Shown piece by piece: positions 1 through 10,694 of a stretch of 48,801 nt of DNA. The position numbers and the translations under genes were made by a program. Within the stretch, counting starts at the first letter, position 1; every line of letters begins with the position of its first letter. The notes under the pieces are model-generated. The model saw only the letters and a program-made list of their open reading frames with translations, was not told the origin of the DNA and did not search any database. The stretch lies in assembly GCA_015680685.1 (NCBI GenBank), contig MNCI01008012.1, positions 268,667 to 317,467 of the forward strand. The letters are read 5' to 3'. This DNA is from Gnetum montanum (taxonomy: Eukaryota; Streptophyta; Gnetopsida; Gnetales; Gnetaceae).

Positions 1-279
1 GATTTCAAAGTCTTATGAATTCTCATGTGTGCCATTATATATACTTTTATATGTTTTCTTCCCTTTATTTTTTATTTTTTTCTAATATTTTGGCCTCATC
101 TCCAAAGGATGGAATAATGAGGAATGCTAGACAAGCATGAAATAAAGATGACATAAATAATAACATGAAAATAAAATTTAAACATGAAACATGGTAAATT
201 TAAATAAATAGGAGAAAATAAAATAGATTAAATTAAATTGAGAATGAATATTAGGGGTTTAAAAGAGGTTTTGAAGTGA
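1..279. other. AT-rich stretch, no gene seen
   Basis: This segment is AT-rich with runs of T and A and has no reading frame of interest. It may be part of element E, whose left boundary lies outside the window, but I could not match it to the right-hand end of E near 16500-18280. Confidence 0.5.
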
Positions 280-1281
280 AGAGCGGGCATCATTTGTGCT
301 AGCGTGAGTTGGATTACAACATGAGCTAGGGAGTGCAACGTGAGCATCAATGTGAGAATCTAAGCTATAGTGTGAGTGTTAGCGTGAGTTACAGGGTAGC
401 CATGAAGGGCAAAGGGAAGAGGTAAGCAAATCTGGCATTTGTGGAGGAGAGCAAAGAGGTACTTTAGCATCTCCCTCAAGCCAAAATTCTAGCATGGGAT
501 GGAACTCTATGTAGGTGGGTCTGTTTCCTCTTGTTTTTTTTTGGTATTTTACACACAAGGTTAGCTAGGGCAGGGTGATTTCTATGGCCTCGATTTTGGG
601 TTGTTTTGGGGATTCAGGGCTTGTTTCTAGGGTTTGTGGCCTACTGCTTTCCATTTTTGGTTGTTGTCTTTTAGGGCATTAGCATGTGTAATCCAGGTCG
701 TGAGTAGGACGTGAGTGAGGCCTGTGTGACACAGGAAGTGCATGGGCATGAGTGGGGCGCAAGTTAGATTTTTTTTGTTTTACTAGGGTGAGCACGATGT
801 GAGTGCTAGGGCTTCATGGATAGTGTGAGTTTCTTTTCCAAGGTAGAGTGACTGCCAAGGCATGTTGCTGCAATGTAGGGTATGCACAAGGTTCCTTGTG
901 CAGTGTGATTGCAGGGTTCCTAGGCAACGTGAGTGCAAGGTTCCTTGAGCAGTGTGACTATAGGGTTCCTAGGCAACATCAGTGCAGGGTTCCTTGTGCA
1001 ATATGAGATGCAAGGTTCCCAGCATGATTTAGAATGCAGGAAACCTAGCATGAGTTCTATGGAAGACAGGCAACATGATTTTGTTCAGGCAAGCCCCAAC
1101 TTGAGTTGCTTGGGGAAGGGTACAATGTGAGTTCCTGCAGCGTGAGTTGCTAGGAACATGCCCCAGCATGAGTTCCTAGGATAGGGTGAGTGTCAAGGCA
1201 ACGTTAGGACCCAGGGTAGGGTTTCAAGCAAGCTCAGGAAGCACAGCGTGAGTTCCCAGGGACACTCATCATGAGTGCCGG
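280..1281. repeat. GTGAG-rich degenerate tandem array
   Basis: The words GCGTGAGT, GTGAGTT and CATGAGT recur every 15-30 bp across about 1 kb, mixed with GGTTCCTAGG-like words. The clearest periodicity is 49 bp: copies start at 891, 940 and 989, each built of two similar ~24-bp halves. The array is interrupted by element A at 1282 and resumes at 8137, so it existed before A inserted. No protein is encoded. It probably belongs to the non-coding part of element E, which has similar GTGAG arrays at 16273-16454. Confidence 0.75.
1277..1281. other. Left target-site duplication of element A (GCCGG)
   Basis: The five bases before the left LTR read GCCGG and the five after the right LTR (8137-8141) read GCTGG. 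A 5-bp duplication is normal for gypsy integrases. The single difference is C to T at a CpG. Confidence 0.7.
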
Positions 1282-2137
1282 TGATGAGTAGTGAGGTACC
1301 CCTACACTCAACCATATGAAACGAGCGTAGCACGTGTGATCCAATCAAACTTTGTAGAATAAATGCCTAAAATCCCCATGGAACACTTGGGGTTAATCAT
1401 TCGTTGTCTTCCCAGAAATACTTGTTGTTGTCACGGTGTATGGTTAAGTAAGTCCGAGGTATATGATTTTTTTGGTCTTTTCTAGTTTTATCTCCTATGC
1501 TAAAGGGTGAAGGGTTGAGAAACTAACTAACTCTAACTAATGTACTAAGTCTAAATTAACTAGTGTCAGCATCTATTCCCACTTACTGTACACACCCTGA
1601 ACTGTGCAACTGTGGCTACCAAATGCTAATCGTTACTGGGATCACCACACGTAACGCACGTGCTCGAAGTGGTCATACTGAGGCACCTAACTAGCCTAAG
1701 CGTGATGAGCAGCCGATTCCTTGACTATCCATACACATCCATAGATGCTCATAATCAAGTCGTACTCATCCCGCATTCTAGGAGACAAGGGTGAGAGAAT
1801 CTAATCGCGATGAGTAGCCGATTCCTTGGTTAGTTGTACACATTCATCAATGCTCGTAACCAAGTCATACTCATGCCACGCTAATGCATGTAATAAATAA
1901 CATGTAAGAAATAACAGATAATAAACCTATTGCATGAACTACAAGGTTTATCCACAAAGCTTGTCTTTATTGTCGTACACAACTTGCGTTGAGATACAAA
2001 GCTGCTTGAATAAAGATCCGTTCACTTGGGGACTCCTACTGCGGGCACATGGAAAATATTCTATCTTTGGAGTGACTAAACTGCCAGAGCTTTTCTACTT
2101 CTGGCCTAGGATGAGAAATGAGGGGAGTGCCACCTCT

Positions 2138-2145
2138 TATTTATA
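2138..2145 (-). promoter_or_regulatory. TATA box of the A 3' LTR
   Basis: TATAAATA on the minus strand, followed by AGAGGTGGCAC. The same arrangement is found in the right LTR (8054-8061) and in LTR F (28044-28051), all about 70-110 bp from the LTR start. Confidence 0.7.
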
Positions 2146-2159
2146 GATTTGGTGGTGGA

Positions 2160-2240
2160 CCGTGATATCACATACACAATATTGCAGGGGACGACGCGAT
2201 ATCACATACGCGATATCGCAGTGCATGCAATATCGCGTCT
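2160..2240 (-). promoter_or_regulatory. U3 palindrome array (GATATC type) of the A 3' LTR
   Basis: Five GATATC/AATATT/AATATC-type sites lie here, with ATAT cores spaced 14, 20, 14 and 17 bp. The spacer between 14-bp neighbours is CACATAC-like. The array lies between the LTR terminus and the TATA box. No known binding protein is assigned. Confidence 0.6.
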
Positions 2241-2245
2241 CATCA

Positions 2246-3250
2246 TACCTCCATGACTGAATGAAAACTCATCCTCGAGTTCCTTACAATAATATCAGGT
2301 AGGTATGGAATTATTGATGGGAATGGAACTAATGGGATGATATGTGAATGGATCATTATTACAAGACTTGACAAAACTGGTGTTCATGATAACAAGGGTG
2401 AACACCTTATTACAATGACATCAGGCCTTTGTTGGCAGCTGAGAAAGAGAGAGAGAGAAAGAAGTGTTGCTGCTGCCAATGCCAAGATTGTCCCTTTGTT
2501 ATCCATCTGTAAATGCACCATCGATATTGCTCCTTGCATAGCTGCTTCAGTGCTGTTCCATTCCAAGTTTTTGCTTCAGATCCAATCCGTTGTTGTATGT
2601 CCACCATCTGCACACACAACACAATCATATATTAGCAAGGGTAAATGAATCATCATGTAATTGATACCTTGCTTTGGTGTTGGTCCATTGGCTAGGTTAT
2701 GGTATGGCTGATATGGATCTGGGAATATATTAATGATGAGTACTAAAGGTGTAGGGGTTAGGAAGAAAATCAAAAATTTTGGGGCTAGGAGAAAATCGAA
2801 AAAATCAAGCCCCGTACCCCCATGACTAATCGCGAACCTCCGGTAGCATTTGAATGGAAAAAGAAAATGAGTAAGAAAGGTAGAGAAAAATGGACAACTA
2901 TGGCATCGATGAAATGGATGTCAAGATGGAAATGAACAAAATAAAATTAATTGCAAAATATTAGGGGAAAGAAATTAACGGATGCTCCAAATAGGAATGT
3001 CAGTGGATCCTCCCCAAAGTAGGCTTATGCCCTTAATGCCCTGACAAACCCACATTCAAAGAGTCAGTAGGCTTTGGGAATGTCATTTGGAACAAGAGTT
3101 AAAGTCTTAACCACAAGAATTTACCAAAAAGAAAAGAATGCATCAACCAAAATATATACACTAATGATACAACCGACAATGAGGTGAACGATGGAGAGAA
3201 GGATGGAGAGAAGAGAAATGGAATGGAACCCCAAGAACAAGGTGGTGTAC
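2246..3250 (-). other. Non-coding 3' region of element A
   Basis: This is the 3' part of A between the N gap and the 3' LTR. Its first 40 bp (ACTCAT and GTCATGGAGG on the minus strand) match the sequence just inside the LTRs of C (21603-21643) and D (23315-23355), including the purine tract. The part at about 2960-3060 (CCTCCCCAAAGTAGG on the plus strand) is shared with 26190-26260, so it is a family 3' untranslated region. There is a short GA microsatellite at about 2442-2460. Small ORFs here are not supported. Confidence 0.7.
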
Positions 3251-3983
3251 NNNNNNNNNNNNNNNNNNNNNNNNNNNNNNNNNNNNNNNNNNNNNNNNNN
3301 NNNNNNNNNNNNNNNNNNNNNNNNNNNNNNNNNNNNNNNNNNNNNNNNNNNNNNNNNNNNNNNNNNNNNNNNNNNNNNNNNNNNNNNNNNNNNNNNNNNN
3401 NNNNNNNNNNNNNNNNNNNNNNNNNNNNNNNNNNNNNNNNNNNNNNNNNNNNNNNNNNNNNNNNNNNNNNNNNNNNNNNNNNNNNNNNNNNNNNNNNNNN
3501 NNNNNNNNNNNNNNNNNNNNNNNNNNNNNNNNNNNNNNNNNNNNNNNNNNNNNNNNNNNNNNNNNNNNNNNNNNNNNNNNNNNNNNNNNNNNNNNNNNNN
3601 NNNNNNNNNNNNNNNNNNNNNNNNNNNNNNNNNNNNNNNNNNNNNNNNNNNNNNNNNNNNNNNNNNNNNNNNNNNNNNNNNNNNNNNNNNNNNNNNNNNN
3701 NNNNNNNNNNNNNNNNNNNNNNNNNNNNNNNNNNNNNNNNNNNNNNNNNNNNNNNNNNNNNNNNNNNNNNNNNNNNNNNNNNNNNNNNNNNNNNNNNNNN
3801 NNNNNNNNNNNNNNNNNNNNNNNNNNNNNNNNNNNNNNNNNNNNNNNNNNNNNNNNNNNNNNNNNNNNNNNNNNNNNNNNNNNNNNNNNNNNNNNNNNNN
3901 NNNNNNNNNNNNNNNNNNNNNNNNNNNNNNNNNNNNNNNNNNNNNNNNNNNNNNNNNNNNNNNNNNNNNNNNNNNNNNNNNNN
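3251..3983. other. Assembly gap (733 N)
   Basis: A run of 733 undetermined bases lies inside element A, just where the sequence after protease should continue. Four apparent long ORFs across it consist almost only of unknown residues and are not real evidence. The true gap size cannot be known from the window. Confidence 0.99.
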
Positions 3984-6900
3984 ATTGAGGGATGGAAGTT
4001 GGCAGCTCTCATATTCCAATGTGTCTATGCCTTCGTTGTTGGCATGGGTTTCCTCAGTTCATTCCATGCATATTTGTTTGCTCCTTCTAGTAGCCATCAA
4101 CCACGGGGTGTCTACTACTGGTTGTGTGGTTGCTACATACAGGCATCTTTGGTTCAAACTTTCTTGGGCACACTTGTTACATGAAAAAATTTCCTCCATG
4201 TCATCACCCAATGAATCACTGTATGTGATGCATGGAACTTTCCTCTTCTCAATCTTTCCACAAATTTTTATCTTAGAAATTTCCAAGGAAAGATTGTAGA
4301 TCCTAAGGCATGCACCTACTATACTAAGCCATGCCCTTCCCATTATAATTGGGAAGTCCCCTTCATTGTTGTTAACTTCAATCACTAGGAAATCAGCTGG
4401 GTAAGACCAACCACACACAGTGGTAATGATGTCCTCCACCAATCCCAAGGGAATGGTGATGGACTAGTCTGCCAGCTCTAGTTGAATGTTGCTCTTTTTA
4501 AGTTGGGGCAAGTTCCAGGCGTGATACATCTCTTGTGAAATTAAGTTGACTCTGAAACTTGAGTCAAGAAGATCCCTATGTGGTTTATTTTCGGTGATCT
4601 GCAAATAGATTAAGGGACTCCCAGGATCAGTTAGTTTTCTGGGAAGGGGGCCTACCTTGATCCAATCGGTTATGGTATGCGTTAGCATAACTGTATGCGT
4701 TACGCTCTGTTGGACTAAAGGGTTCTCCAAAGTGTTAGATGGTGATGGAGGAGTGTACATGGCCTCAACCACTTTTTGTTGTAAGAGTTTGTCTGGACTT
4801 TTGGTTCTGAAGTAAGGTCTTCTCTTTTTACAGTTGTCAGAACCAGTAGCAGGTTGGATATTTATAGCTCTCGTAGCATGACGTTGCTGCGGTTGAGGAG
4901 GAAGTTCCCCTTGCATTGTTGGAGCAGGAGGTGTTATGGGAACTACTTGTGGTGGAAGAGGTGTGAATGGATTAGGAGGATGGAACGAGTGTGAGATGTC
5001 TTCCGGAGGAGAAGGAGTCCTTCTGAAGTACTCCTGAACTTGGTAGTGACGGTTGGGGGTTGCGTGACCCATAGAGTCACTTGGAGAAATCGGCTATTGC
5101 ACATAATAACCATAAGGATCGGGCTGTCGGTAAGGGTACTGCTATGTTGGTGGTGGCATCCCCCATGACTATGGGTATTGCCACTGCTGATGCTATCCGA
5201 TGGGCTATGGCAGAGTTCCACTTGGATAATACGTTAAGGGTTGGTGGAACTACCTTGGGTTACCTTGTGGATAAGGTAACCTTCAGGGTGTTTGCCGTTG
5301 GTTGAGTCTTGGATTAAGCGCATACACCCTAGACTCCTGTAGATGTGAGATGATGGGGCAATATCCCTTAGGATGGTCATAATGACAAATCTCACATCCA
5401 TGGTCATCATCTGTGTCAGAATCCTCAGCCACATCAGAGTCAGTGATTTTTTCCTTACCCTTGTTATGTGCAGGGCCTAAATATCTCCACTCTTTCTTAC
5501 CTTTGTCACTACTTTGTTCAACCTTAGACTCTTCTATAATTTTCAATACTATTTTAATTCTTGAGTCTAAGGAATCCCACATTTGTTCTACCTTGGCCAA
5601 TACCTTGGTTGTTAACTTTTGGATCAGCAAAGTTTCCCGATTCACCAACTCTTCGATTGGTAACTCATCCTCTTCATCACAAAATTTCACTCTCTTCTTT
5701 CGAAGGGAGGGATCACTGTTGCACTATTTCACACTTTCCCTTTTGTGTAGCTCATCCTCTTAATTTGCTACTTGCTCCAACAAGCTATGTACTTCATGGG
5801 CTCTAAGTTGTGAGAGTCTCCCTTGGGCATAAGTCCCAAGGGTTCTTCTAGTTTCATTCCTTAGCCCATCCATGATGTGGCAAAGTTGATCCTGCTGAGT
5901 GTACCCATGGCCCGAGCAATGATGTAATAATGTGTAATAATGGGCCATGGCAGCATCCAAGGGTTCGTGTGTACCTTGCTTCCAGCCTTGGATCTACTTA
6001 CGCAAAGTGGACACTCTGGAGTATGTTTGATACTTTTCGTTGAATAGTTCTAACATCATACTCCACCTCTTGATGGTTTTCAGTTCTAAGGACCGGTACC
6101 AGCTCTCTGCTTCTTTGGTGAGTGTCCTTAGGAACAACTTAAGTTTTTGCCACTCATTTTCTATATTCTGCAAGGCATAGGCATCGTGGAATGCCTGTAA
6201 ATGGTTTTGCGGATCAGCATTATATCCTCCTTCGAACCATGGGATGTTGTTCATGTCTAATCATTTGATTCAGCTATCCTTTAAATGCCTTGTGGGAATC
6301 CTAACTGCCTCTGTGATGTCAAGCATACTTCAGGTTACGAGTAGGAGCTCGTCATGATCATCTCTTTCATGACACCTGTGATGTCTGCATTGTTTCCTAC
6401 TCTCCCTACATCCTTTCCCTGGTCCTATCTCTCGTCCTTCTTGTCGAGGTCTTTTGTCCTTTTTACTTTTATCCTCACCTTTGTGTTCATGGTGGTTGCG
6501 CCCAAATGTGGAAGGAGAGGATGAGTGATGTGAAGAAGGGGAAGAAGAAGGTGAACCATTGCCATGATGATGTTTCTTACCTTCTCTTCGGCTACTACGG
6601 CCCTGATTGTGGTGATGATCAAAGTGCCCATCCTTAGCATGAGTGGTTGTTCCCTCTATGAACAGCTGGTGTTCATAGGCATCAGATCCAGGGATATGTA
6701 TCATTGATCGTAGGTTTTGATACTCATCCTCCTCACCATCGTTAGGAGGGGGAACATATTTTGCTAAAGAACCTATGATAAAGGGTTCCTCATCTCCTAT
6801 TTCACTAAGGACATGCAGGACCTTTCCCTTCAATAGTGCATGTTGGCTCTCCTGCCTTAAGTCTCTCATATGTTGGGCATCTATGGGATAATAATCCCTC

Positions 6901-7205
6901 ATGTCAAAATCTTCCACAACGTATTCAGCAAAAAGTTCTTGCATGCCAATTCATGCCAAGGCATGGAAAAGCATGTGAGAGATTGATCGATCTAGGGGTA
7001 ACACAATGTTACCATGCAAATCTCTCCACCACAGTTGTTCATCCTAATGGAGAACAAAATTAAAGTTAGGAATATACTCATCGAGATGAGTATATGTCAT
7101 CCTATATTGCTTAGGACTTGGCTGATTTTGGTTATGTTTTTTATCTTACCGAATATCTCGTGTGTGGTCCTTAGGTGGTAAGTTGCTCTTATGAGAAGAA
7201 GGCAT
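3984..7205 (-). pseudogene. gag-pro: Element A gag-protease polyprotein (decayed, one frame)
   Basis: Read leftward from an ATG at 7205, about 120 bp past the primer site, one frame stays open in register to the N gap, interrupted only by stop codons: about 18, roughly ten of them TAG. Domains in order: an N-terminal region rich in His, Ser, Lys and Arg (about 6640-6350); the gag core with WQKLKLF and AESWY-type residues (about 6254-5994); a charged region; an atypical zinc knuckle CEICHYDHPKGYC, spacing CX2CX3HX4C (about 5390-5350); a Tyr/Pro/Gln-rich linker; and a protease with LLDSSFRVNLIS at its active-site position (DSG-type motif altered to DSS) and FPIIMGRAWL near its end (about 4365-4335). 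Gag packages element RNA and protease matures it. The frame enters the gap still in register. It cannot be translated now. Relation to D gag (28120-30095) is clear. Confidence 0.88.
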
Positions 7206-7327
7206 TTTTATCAGTGTGCTAAATTCACCATTATATAATTTTTTCTTAATTAACCTGAAGGTTCGTTAAGGCTCACAACAATGTGAGTGATATCCCTTAT
7301 GTTCTATTCAACGCACAAACACTTAGT

Positions 7328-7345
7328 CCTTGGAAACGGTGCCAA
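7328..7345 (-). other. Primer binding site of element A
   Basis: The minus strand reads TTGGCACCGTTTCCAAGG directly after the 5' LTR end. This resembles the TGGCGCC-type site found in Athila and Tat elements, usually assigned to tRNA-Asp. It fixes the orientation of A and shows that 7346-8136 is the 5' LTR. Confidence 0.8.
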
Positions 7346-7436
7346 TGATGAGTGGTGAGGTACCCCTACACTCAACCATATGAAACGAGCATAGCACGCA
7401 TGATCCGGTGAAACTCCATAGACTAAATGCCTAAAC

Positions 7437-7602
7437 NCACCGGATCATGCGTGCTATGCTCGTTTCATATGGTTGAGTGTAGGGGTACCTCACCACTCAT
7501 CATTGGCACCGTTTCCAAGGACTAAGTGTTTGTGCGTTGAATAGAACATAAGGGATATCACTCACATTGTTGTGAGCCTTAACGAACCTTCAGGTTAATT
7601 AN
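7437..7602. other. Assembly artefact: 164-bp perfect inverted duplicate between two N
   Basis: Bases 7438-7601 are the exact reverse complement of 7247-7410 and are bracketed by single N at 7437 and 7602. The copied segment spans gag leader, primer site and LTR edge. A true biological inversion would not be expected to have N at both joints and no mismatch while the two LTRs of the element differ at many sites. I therefore read it as a gap-filling or scaffolding error. Confidence 0.9.
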
Positions 7603-8053
7603 CTAACTGGCCTAAGCATGATGAGCAGCTGATTCCTTAACTAGCCGTACACATCCATAGATGCTCATAATCAAGTCGTACTCATCCCGCGTTGTAGGAG
7701 ATAAGGGTGAGAGAATCTAATCGTGATGAGTAGCCGATTCCTTGGTTAGTCGTACACATTCGTCAATGCTCGTAACCAAGTCGTACTCATGCTATGCTAA
7801 TGCATGTAATAAATAACATGTAAGAAATAACAGATAATAAACCTATTCTATGCACTAAAAGGTTTATCCACAAAGCTCGTCTTTATTGCTGTACACAACT
7901 TGCGTTGAGGTACAAAGCTGCTCAAATAAAGATCCATTCACTTGGGGACTCCTACTATGGGCACATGGAAAATATTCTATCTCTGGAGTGACTAAACTGC
8001 CAGAGCTTCGCTACTTCTAGCCTAGGATGAGAAATGAAGGGAGTGCCACCTCT

Positions 8054-8061
8054 AATTTATA
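8054..8061 (-). promoter_or_regulatory. TATA box of the A 5' LTR
   Basis: TATAAATT on the minus strand, followed by AGAGGTGGCAC as in the left LTR. It would start element transcription leftward into gag. Confidence 0.65.
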
Positions 8062-8076
8062 GATTTGGCGGCGGAC

Positions 8077-8130
8077 CGCAATATCACGTACCCGATATTG
8101 CGTACACGATATCGCATGTGATATTGTGTC
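8077..8130 (-). promoter_or_regulatory. U3 palindrome array of the A 5' LTR
   Basis: Four GATATC/GATATT/AATATC sites with ATAT cores spaced 14, 14 and 12 bp, with ACGTACC or GCGTACA spacers. It is the most regular example of the array in element A. Confidence 0.6.
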
Positions 8131-8136
8131 TCATCA

Positions 8137-8330
8137 GCTGGGGACAGAGCCAGTGTGAGTTCCTGCAGCGTGAGTTGTTGGGGAAAGGCCCCAGCGTGAG
8201 TTACTAGAAACTGCAACATGAGTGGGTTAGAGTAGGGCATGAGCACACAACATGTGTTGTGGTAGGGGTTAGCCCTAGAGTGAGTGTCTAGGTCCCTCTT
8301 TGTTAAGACGTGAAGATGTAAATTATTTGC
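8137..8330. repeat. Continuation of the GTGAG array, right flank of element A
   Basis: The first five bases (GCTGG) are the right target duplication of A. Words such as GTGAGTTCCTGCAGCGTGAG match the left flank at about 1120-1150. This shows that A interrupted one array. Confidence 0.75.
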
Positions 8331-8764
8331 TAAGATGTTTATTATTTGCTAGTTTTATATCTACACTATTTATTTTTTTCTTGGGGAAAATAATTTAAAT
8401 ATGTTTTTGTATTTTTTTGAGTTTATGTTGAATCTGTGAATGTTCATGTTTTCACACTTGTGTATTCATTTTACATTGGTTGCAATAAACTACTATGTAA
8501 GAGATTTCAATGTACCCCAGCGAGAGTTAAATACACTAAATAAATATTGGTGTCCTTATCTCATGCGGTGAAGCTGTGTATTTAAATGTTGTTTATGTGT
8601 GTTTTTGCTTTATGTGGTTCCATACTATTTCTAGCACTTGGACTCTTTACTTATCTAAGGTTTTGGCTATATGTAGGGGGCCTAAATCTTCCCTCCTTGT
8701 GGTTTAGCTCGTTGGTGTACTTGCTTGGTTTGGCCCTTATGGACTAAACATACCTCCTTATGAC
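8331..8764. other. AT-rich region upstream of the antisense gene
   Basis: No reading frame is recognised. It contains T-rich runs and a TATTTAAATG at about 8579-8588, possibly promoter-like for the plus-strand gene that follows, but this is weak. Confidence 0.4.
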
Positions 8765-9560
8765 ATGCACATTGGGCCTCATGTGATATGGTTCGGTCCC
8801 AGTGTTGGTTCATTTTTGTCATTCATTTTGCAAAATTTCAGCATAGTTATATGGTCTCATTTAATGGAGAAATTGGCTAGTGATATCATTGAAACCATGT
8901 TGCCAAGATCTATGCAAGATATGCTTGCCTTCATTACTGACATAGATGAAGGACTTTTTACAGTTGAGGGAGGCCCTCTTGAGGGTCCTAGATCTACTTG
9001 TCCCTTGACTCATGTGTGGGAGCTACCTACTTGTAGTCATTATAATAGCATCAACACATTTTTTGTAGCCTTCTGTGTGCACACTTTATTCTAGAACCCA
9101 CCTGGGATAGTGTATAGAGTGGACATGTATGCTCTTTTGTGCTCTACTTAATTTTTTGTTTCTTTTAAAATTATAGTGTTGTCTATACATAAACATTCTT
9201 TTTCTATACAAGCATTGTTTTGATGAGAATTGGATGCATGATAATGACCATGGGCTTTCCTTAGCATGCATAACGTTAGAGACATTCATGGTGGGCCCCA
9301 TTCTTTGTGCTGCGGTATTGGACAAGACAAAAGTAGCTATTATTGACTACCATAAGCAATTTTTAAGGGTTTTTGAACGTTGTCAAGTTCATGGTTGGTT
9401 GCATGAGGATTAGTCCTCTAATGGGCCAATTTTTCCTTAGAGAATTGATCCTACACCTAATGTGCTTATGCCATTTACTGATGATAAATGATCACATTTT
9501 TCCTTTGTTGCATCATCATGTACTATGTTTCTAACCTTTCGCTCTATATTTTTCTTACAA
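8765..9560 (+). pseudogene. Probable 5' exons of the antisense gene of element E
   Basis: Two short coding-looking stretches lie here on the plus strand. One is at about 8838-9060, after a possible acceptor TTTGCAAAATTTCAG, and encodes an acidic segment with MEKLASDIIETMLPRSMQDM. The other, at about 9230-9490, contains ETFMVGPILCAAVLDKT and has a stop near 9412. A plausible acceptor (TTTTTCTTACAACAG) ends at 9562. Exon borders are uncertain and no domain is recognised. The assignment to the same gene as 9563-12370 rests on strand, spacing and splice-like signals only. Confidence 0.4.
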
Positions 9561-10578
9561 CAGCCATCTCTTCTAATGAAGTTACCATTGTATTAGGACG
9601 TAGAGAGAGAAAAATCACAACAATGGTTGTAGACAATGGATTCTAAGTTGGTCATTAGCCATCTTACCCATGCAGGTTTGATGGACTTATTCACCACTTT
9701 GACCCCTAACATTCTAGCTACTGAAGTGATCACCATTGTTGATTCTTTTAGCGATGATGCTTCTCATTTCACTACATGGGTTCGAGCGGTCAAGGTTTCT
9801 TTCCACCTAACTACTGAGTTCCTTTCTGATCTTTTTGGCATGTCTATGGATGGGGCTAGAGTGGTAGTGGATAAAGCAACCAAAGAAAGCCAAATCATAA
9901 AGGAACTTGAAGACTGGTTAGGTGTATCTCGAGGTCCTAAAGGTTTTGCCATGCGAGATGATACTCGATCAACGGAGGTGATCTTCTTGTACCCTCTCTT
10001 TTGGGCACGGGCATTTCCTAAATCTCTTTGTCAATGAAGAAACCTTGGGATTGAGTCCACATGTGTCATATGTGTAGTCTTAGAGACGGACATGCATTAT
10101 AATTGGGCACAGTTTCTTGGATCTGGCTTTCGTCGAGAGATTGTTAGGTTATGTTCAAACATTAATGCCAAATCCCACTTCACATTTCCCTTCTTTTTGG
10201 GGTACCTACATAGGTTTGTTGAGTTCCTAGTAGTTTATGGTGATAGTCGTTATATATTGAGGGATCGTTCACAATTGTCCTGCCCCTGGATTCACCATTT
10301 TTTTAGCACCACTAGATCTTAGGACCCACCCGAAGGCATCGAAGAATTAGTGTCTGTTACTATTGGGGGTGCAACTAGTCGTTCCTCTCATTCTCGTGAT
10401 AGCTTGGGATTGGAACCACCTATACTACACACGTTTGTTAAAGGGGTTGAATGCCTGATCTGTGAGACTATTGAGAGATCCAAGGTGAAGGTGAAGAGAA
10501 ATGAATGCCCAAGGGAACCTGCCCTAGAGGTGAAACCACTAGGAGCGAAGAGGATCTGCTTTGTACTACTATTGGAGG

Positions 10579-10694
10579 GTAAGTATTTTATTTTATTGTT
10601 ACATATTTACTTTTTTATTGTGTCTTGGTTTATATGTTTAGTAAACGTATGTATATACTATGTTATACTAACACTAAGATTTTGGTGTTATCAG
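10579..10694 (+). other. Intron 1 of the antisense gene
   Basis: Donor GTAAGTATTT and acceptor GTGTTATCAG. Removing 116 bp joins a one-base and a two-base codon part to give a Glu codon, and the acidic reading frame continues without a shift. This is the best-supported intron in the window. Confidence 0.75.

Larger units (their letters stand above)
1282..2245 (-). repeat. 3' LTR of element A
   Basis: The 964-bp LTR runs from TGATGAG (minus strand, at 2245) to CTCATCA (at 1282). It aligns with 7346-8136 through the conserved edge word GTGAGGTACCCCTACACTC (plus strand) and through the U3 region. On the minus strand U3 is very short: a GATATC-type palindrome array at about 2160-2240 and a TATA box at 2138-2145, about 100 bp from the LTR start. 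Purines lie just inside the element at 2246-2254. Confidence 0.9.
1282..8136 (-). mobile_element. Element A: Ty3/gypsy (Tat/Athila-like) LTR retrotransposon, minus strand
   Basis: The element is bounded by two related LTRs (1282-2245 and 7346-8136), each with ends TGATGAG...CTCATCA. Reading leftward on the minus strand it has the 5' LTR (right), a primer binding site at 7345-7328, a gag-protease frame starting at 7205, a 733-N gap, a non-coding 3' region, a short purine tract at about 2254-2246 and the 3' LTR (left). Flanks show a near-perfect 5-bp target duplication. No reverse transcriptase, RNase H or integrase motif is visible. The space inside the N run as drawn is too small for a full pol, so A is either non-autonomous or its pol is hidden in a gap of wrong size. 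The primer site and the CX2CX3HX4C knuckle fit the Athila/Tat side of gypsy. Confidence 0.9.
7346..8136 (-). repeat. 5' LTR of element A (contains a misassembled insert)
   Basis: The LTR begins TGATGAG at 8136 on the minus strand and ends CTCATCA at 7346. Its U3 has a palindrome array (about 8077-8130) and a TATA box at 8054-8061. The middle is disturbed: 7437-7602 is an inverted copy of nearby sequence bracketed by N. Compared with the left LTR, about 330 bp of genuine LTR is missing at that point, so the real LTR is probably close to 960 bp. Confidence 0.88.

Noticed and set aside
2337-2773. Overlapping small ORFs on both strands in the A 3' region
   Set aside because: They lie in family 3' UTR with a GA microsatellite; no coding signature and not matched in the D 3' region.
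3099-4299. Four long ORFs (265-371 codons) on both strands across the N gap
   Set aside because: They consist almost entirely of unknown residues; only the few codons on each side are real.
7247-7601. A true hairpin or inverted repeat of 164 bp
   Set aside because: The second arm is bracketed by N on both sides and has no mismatch, and it replaces expected LTR sequence; assembly error is the simpler explanation.
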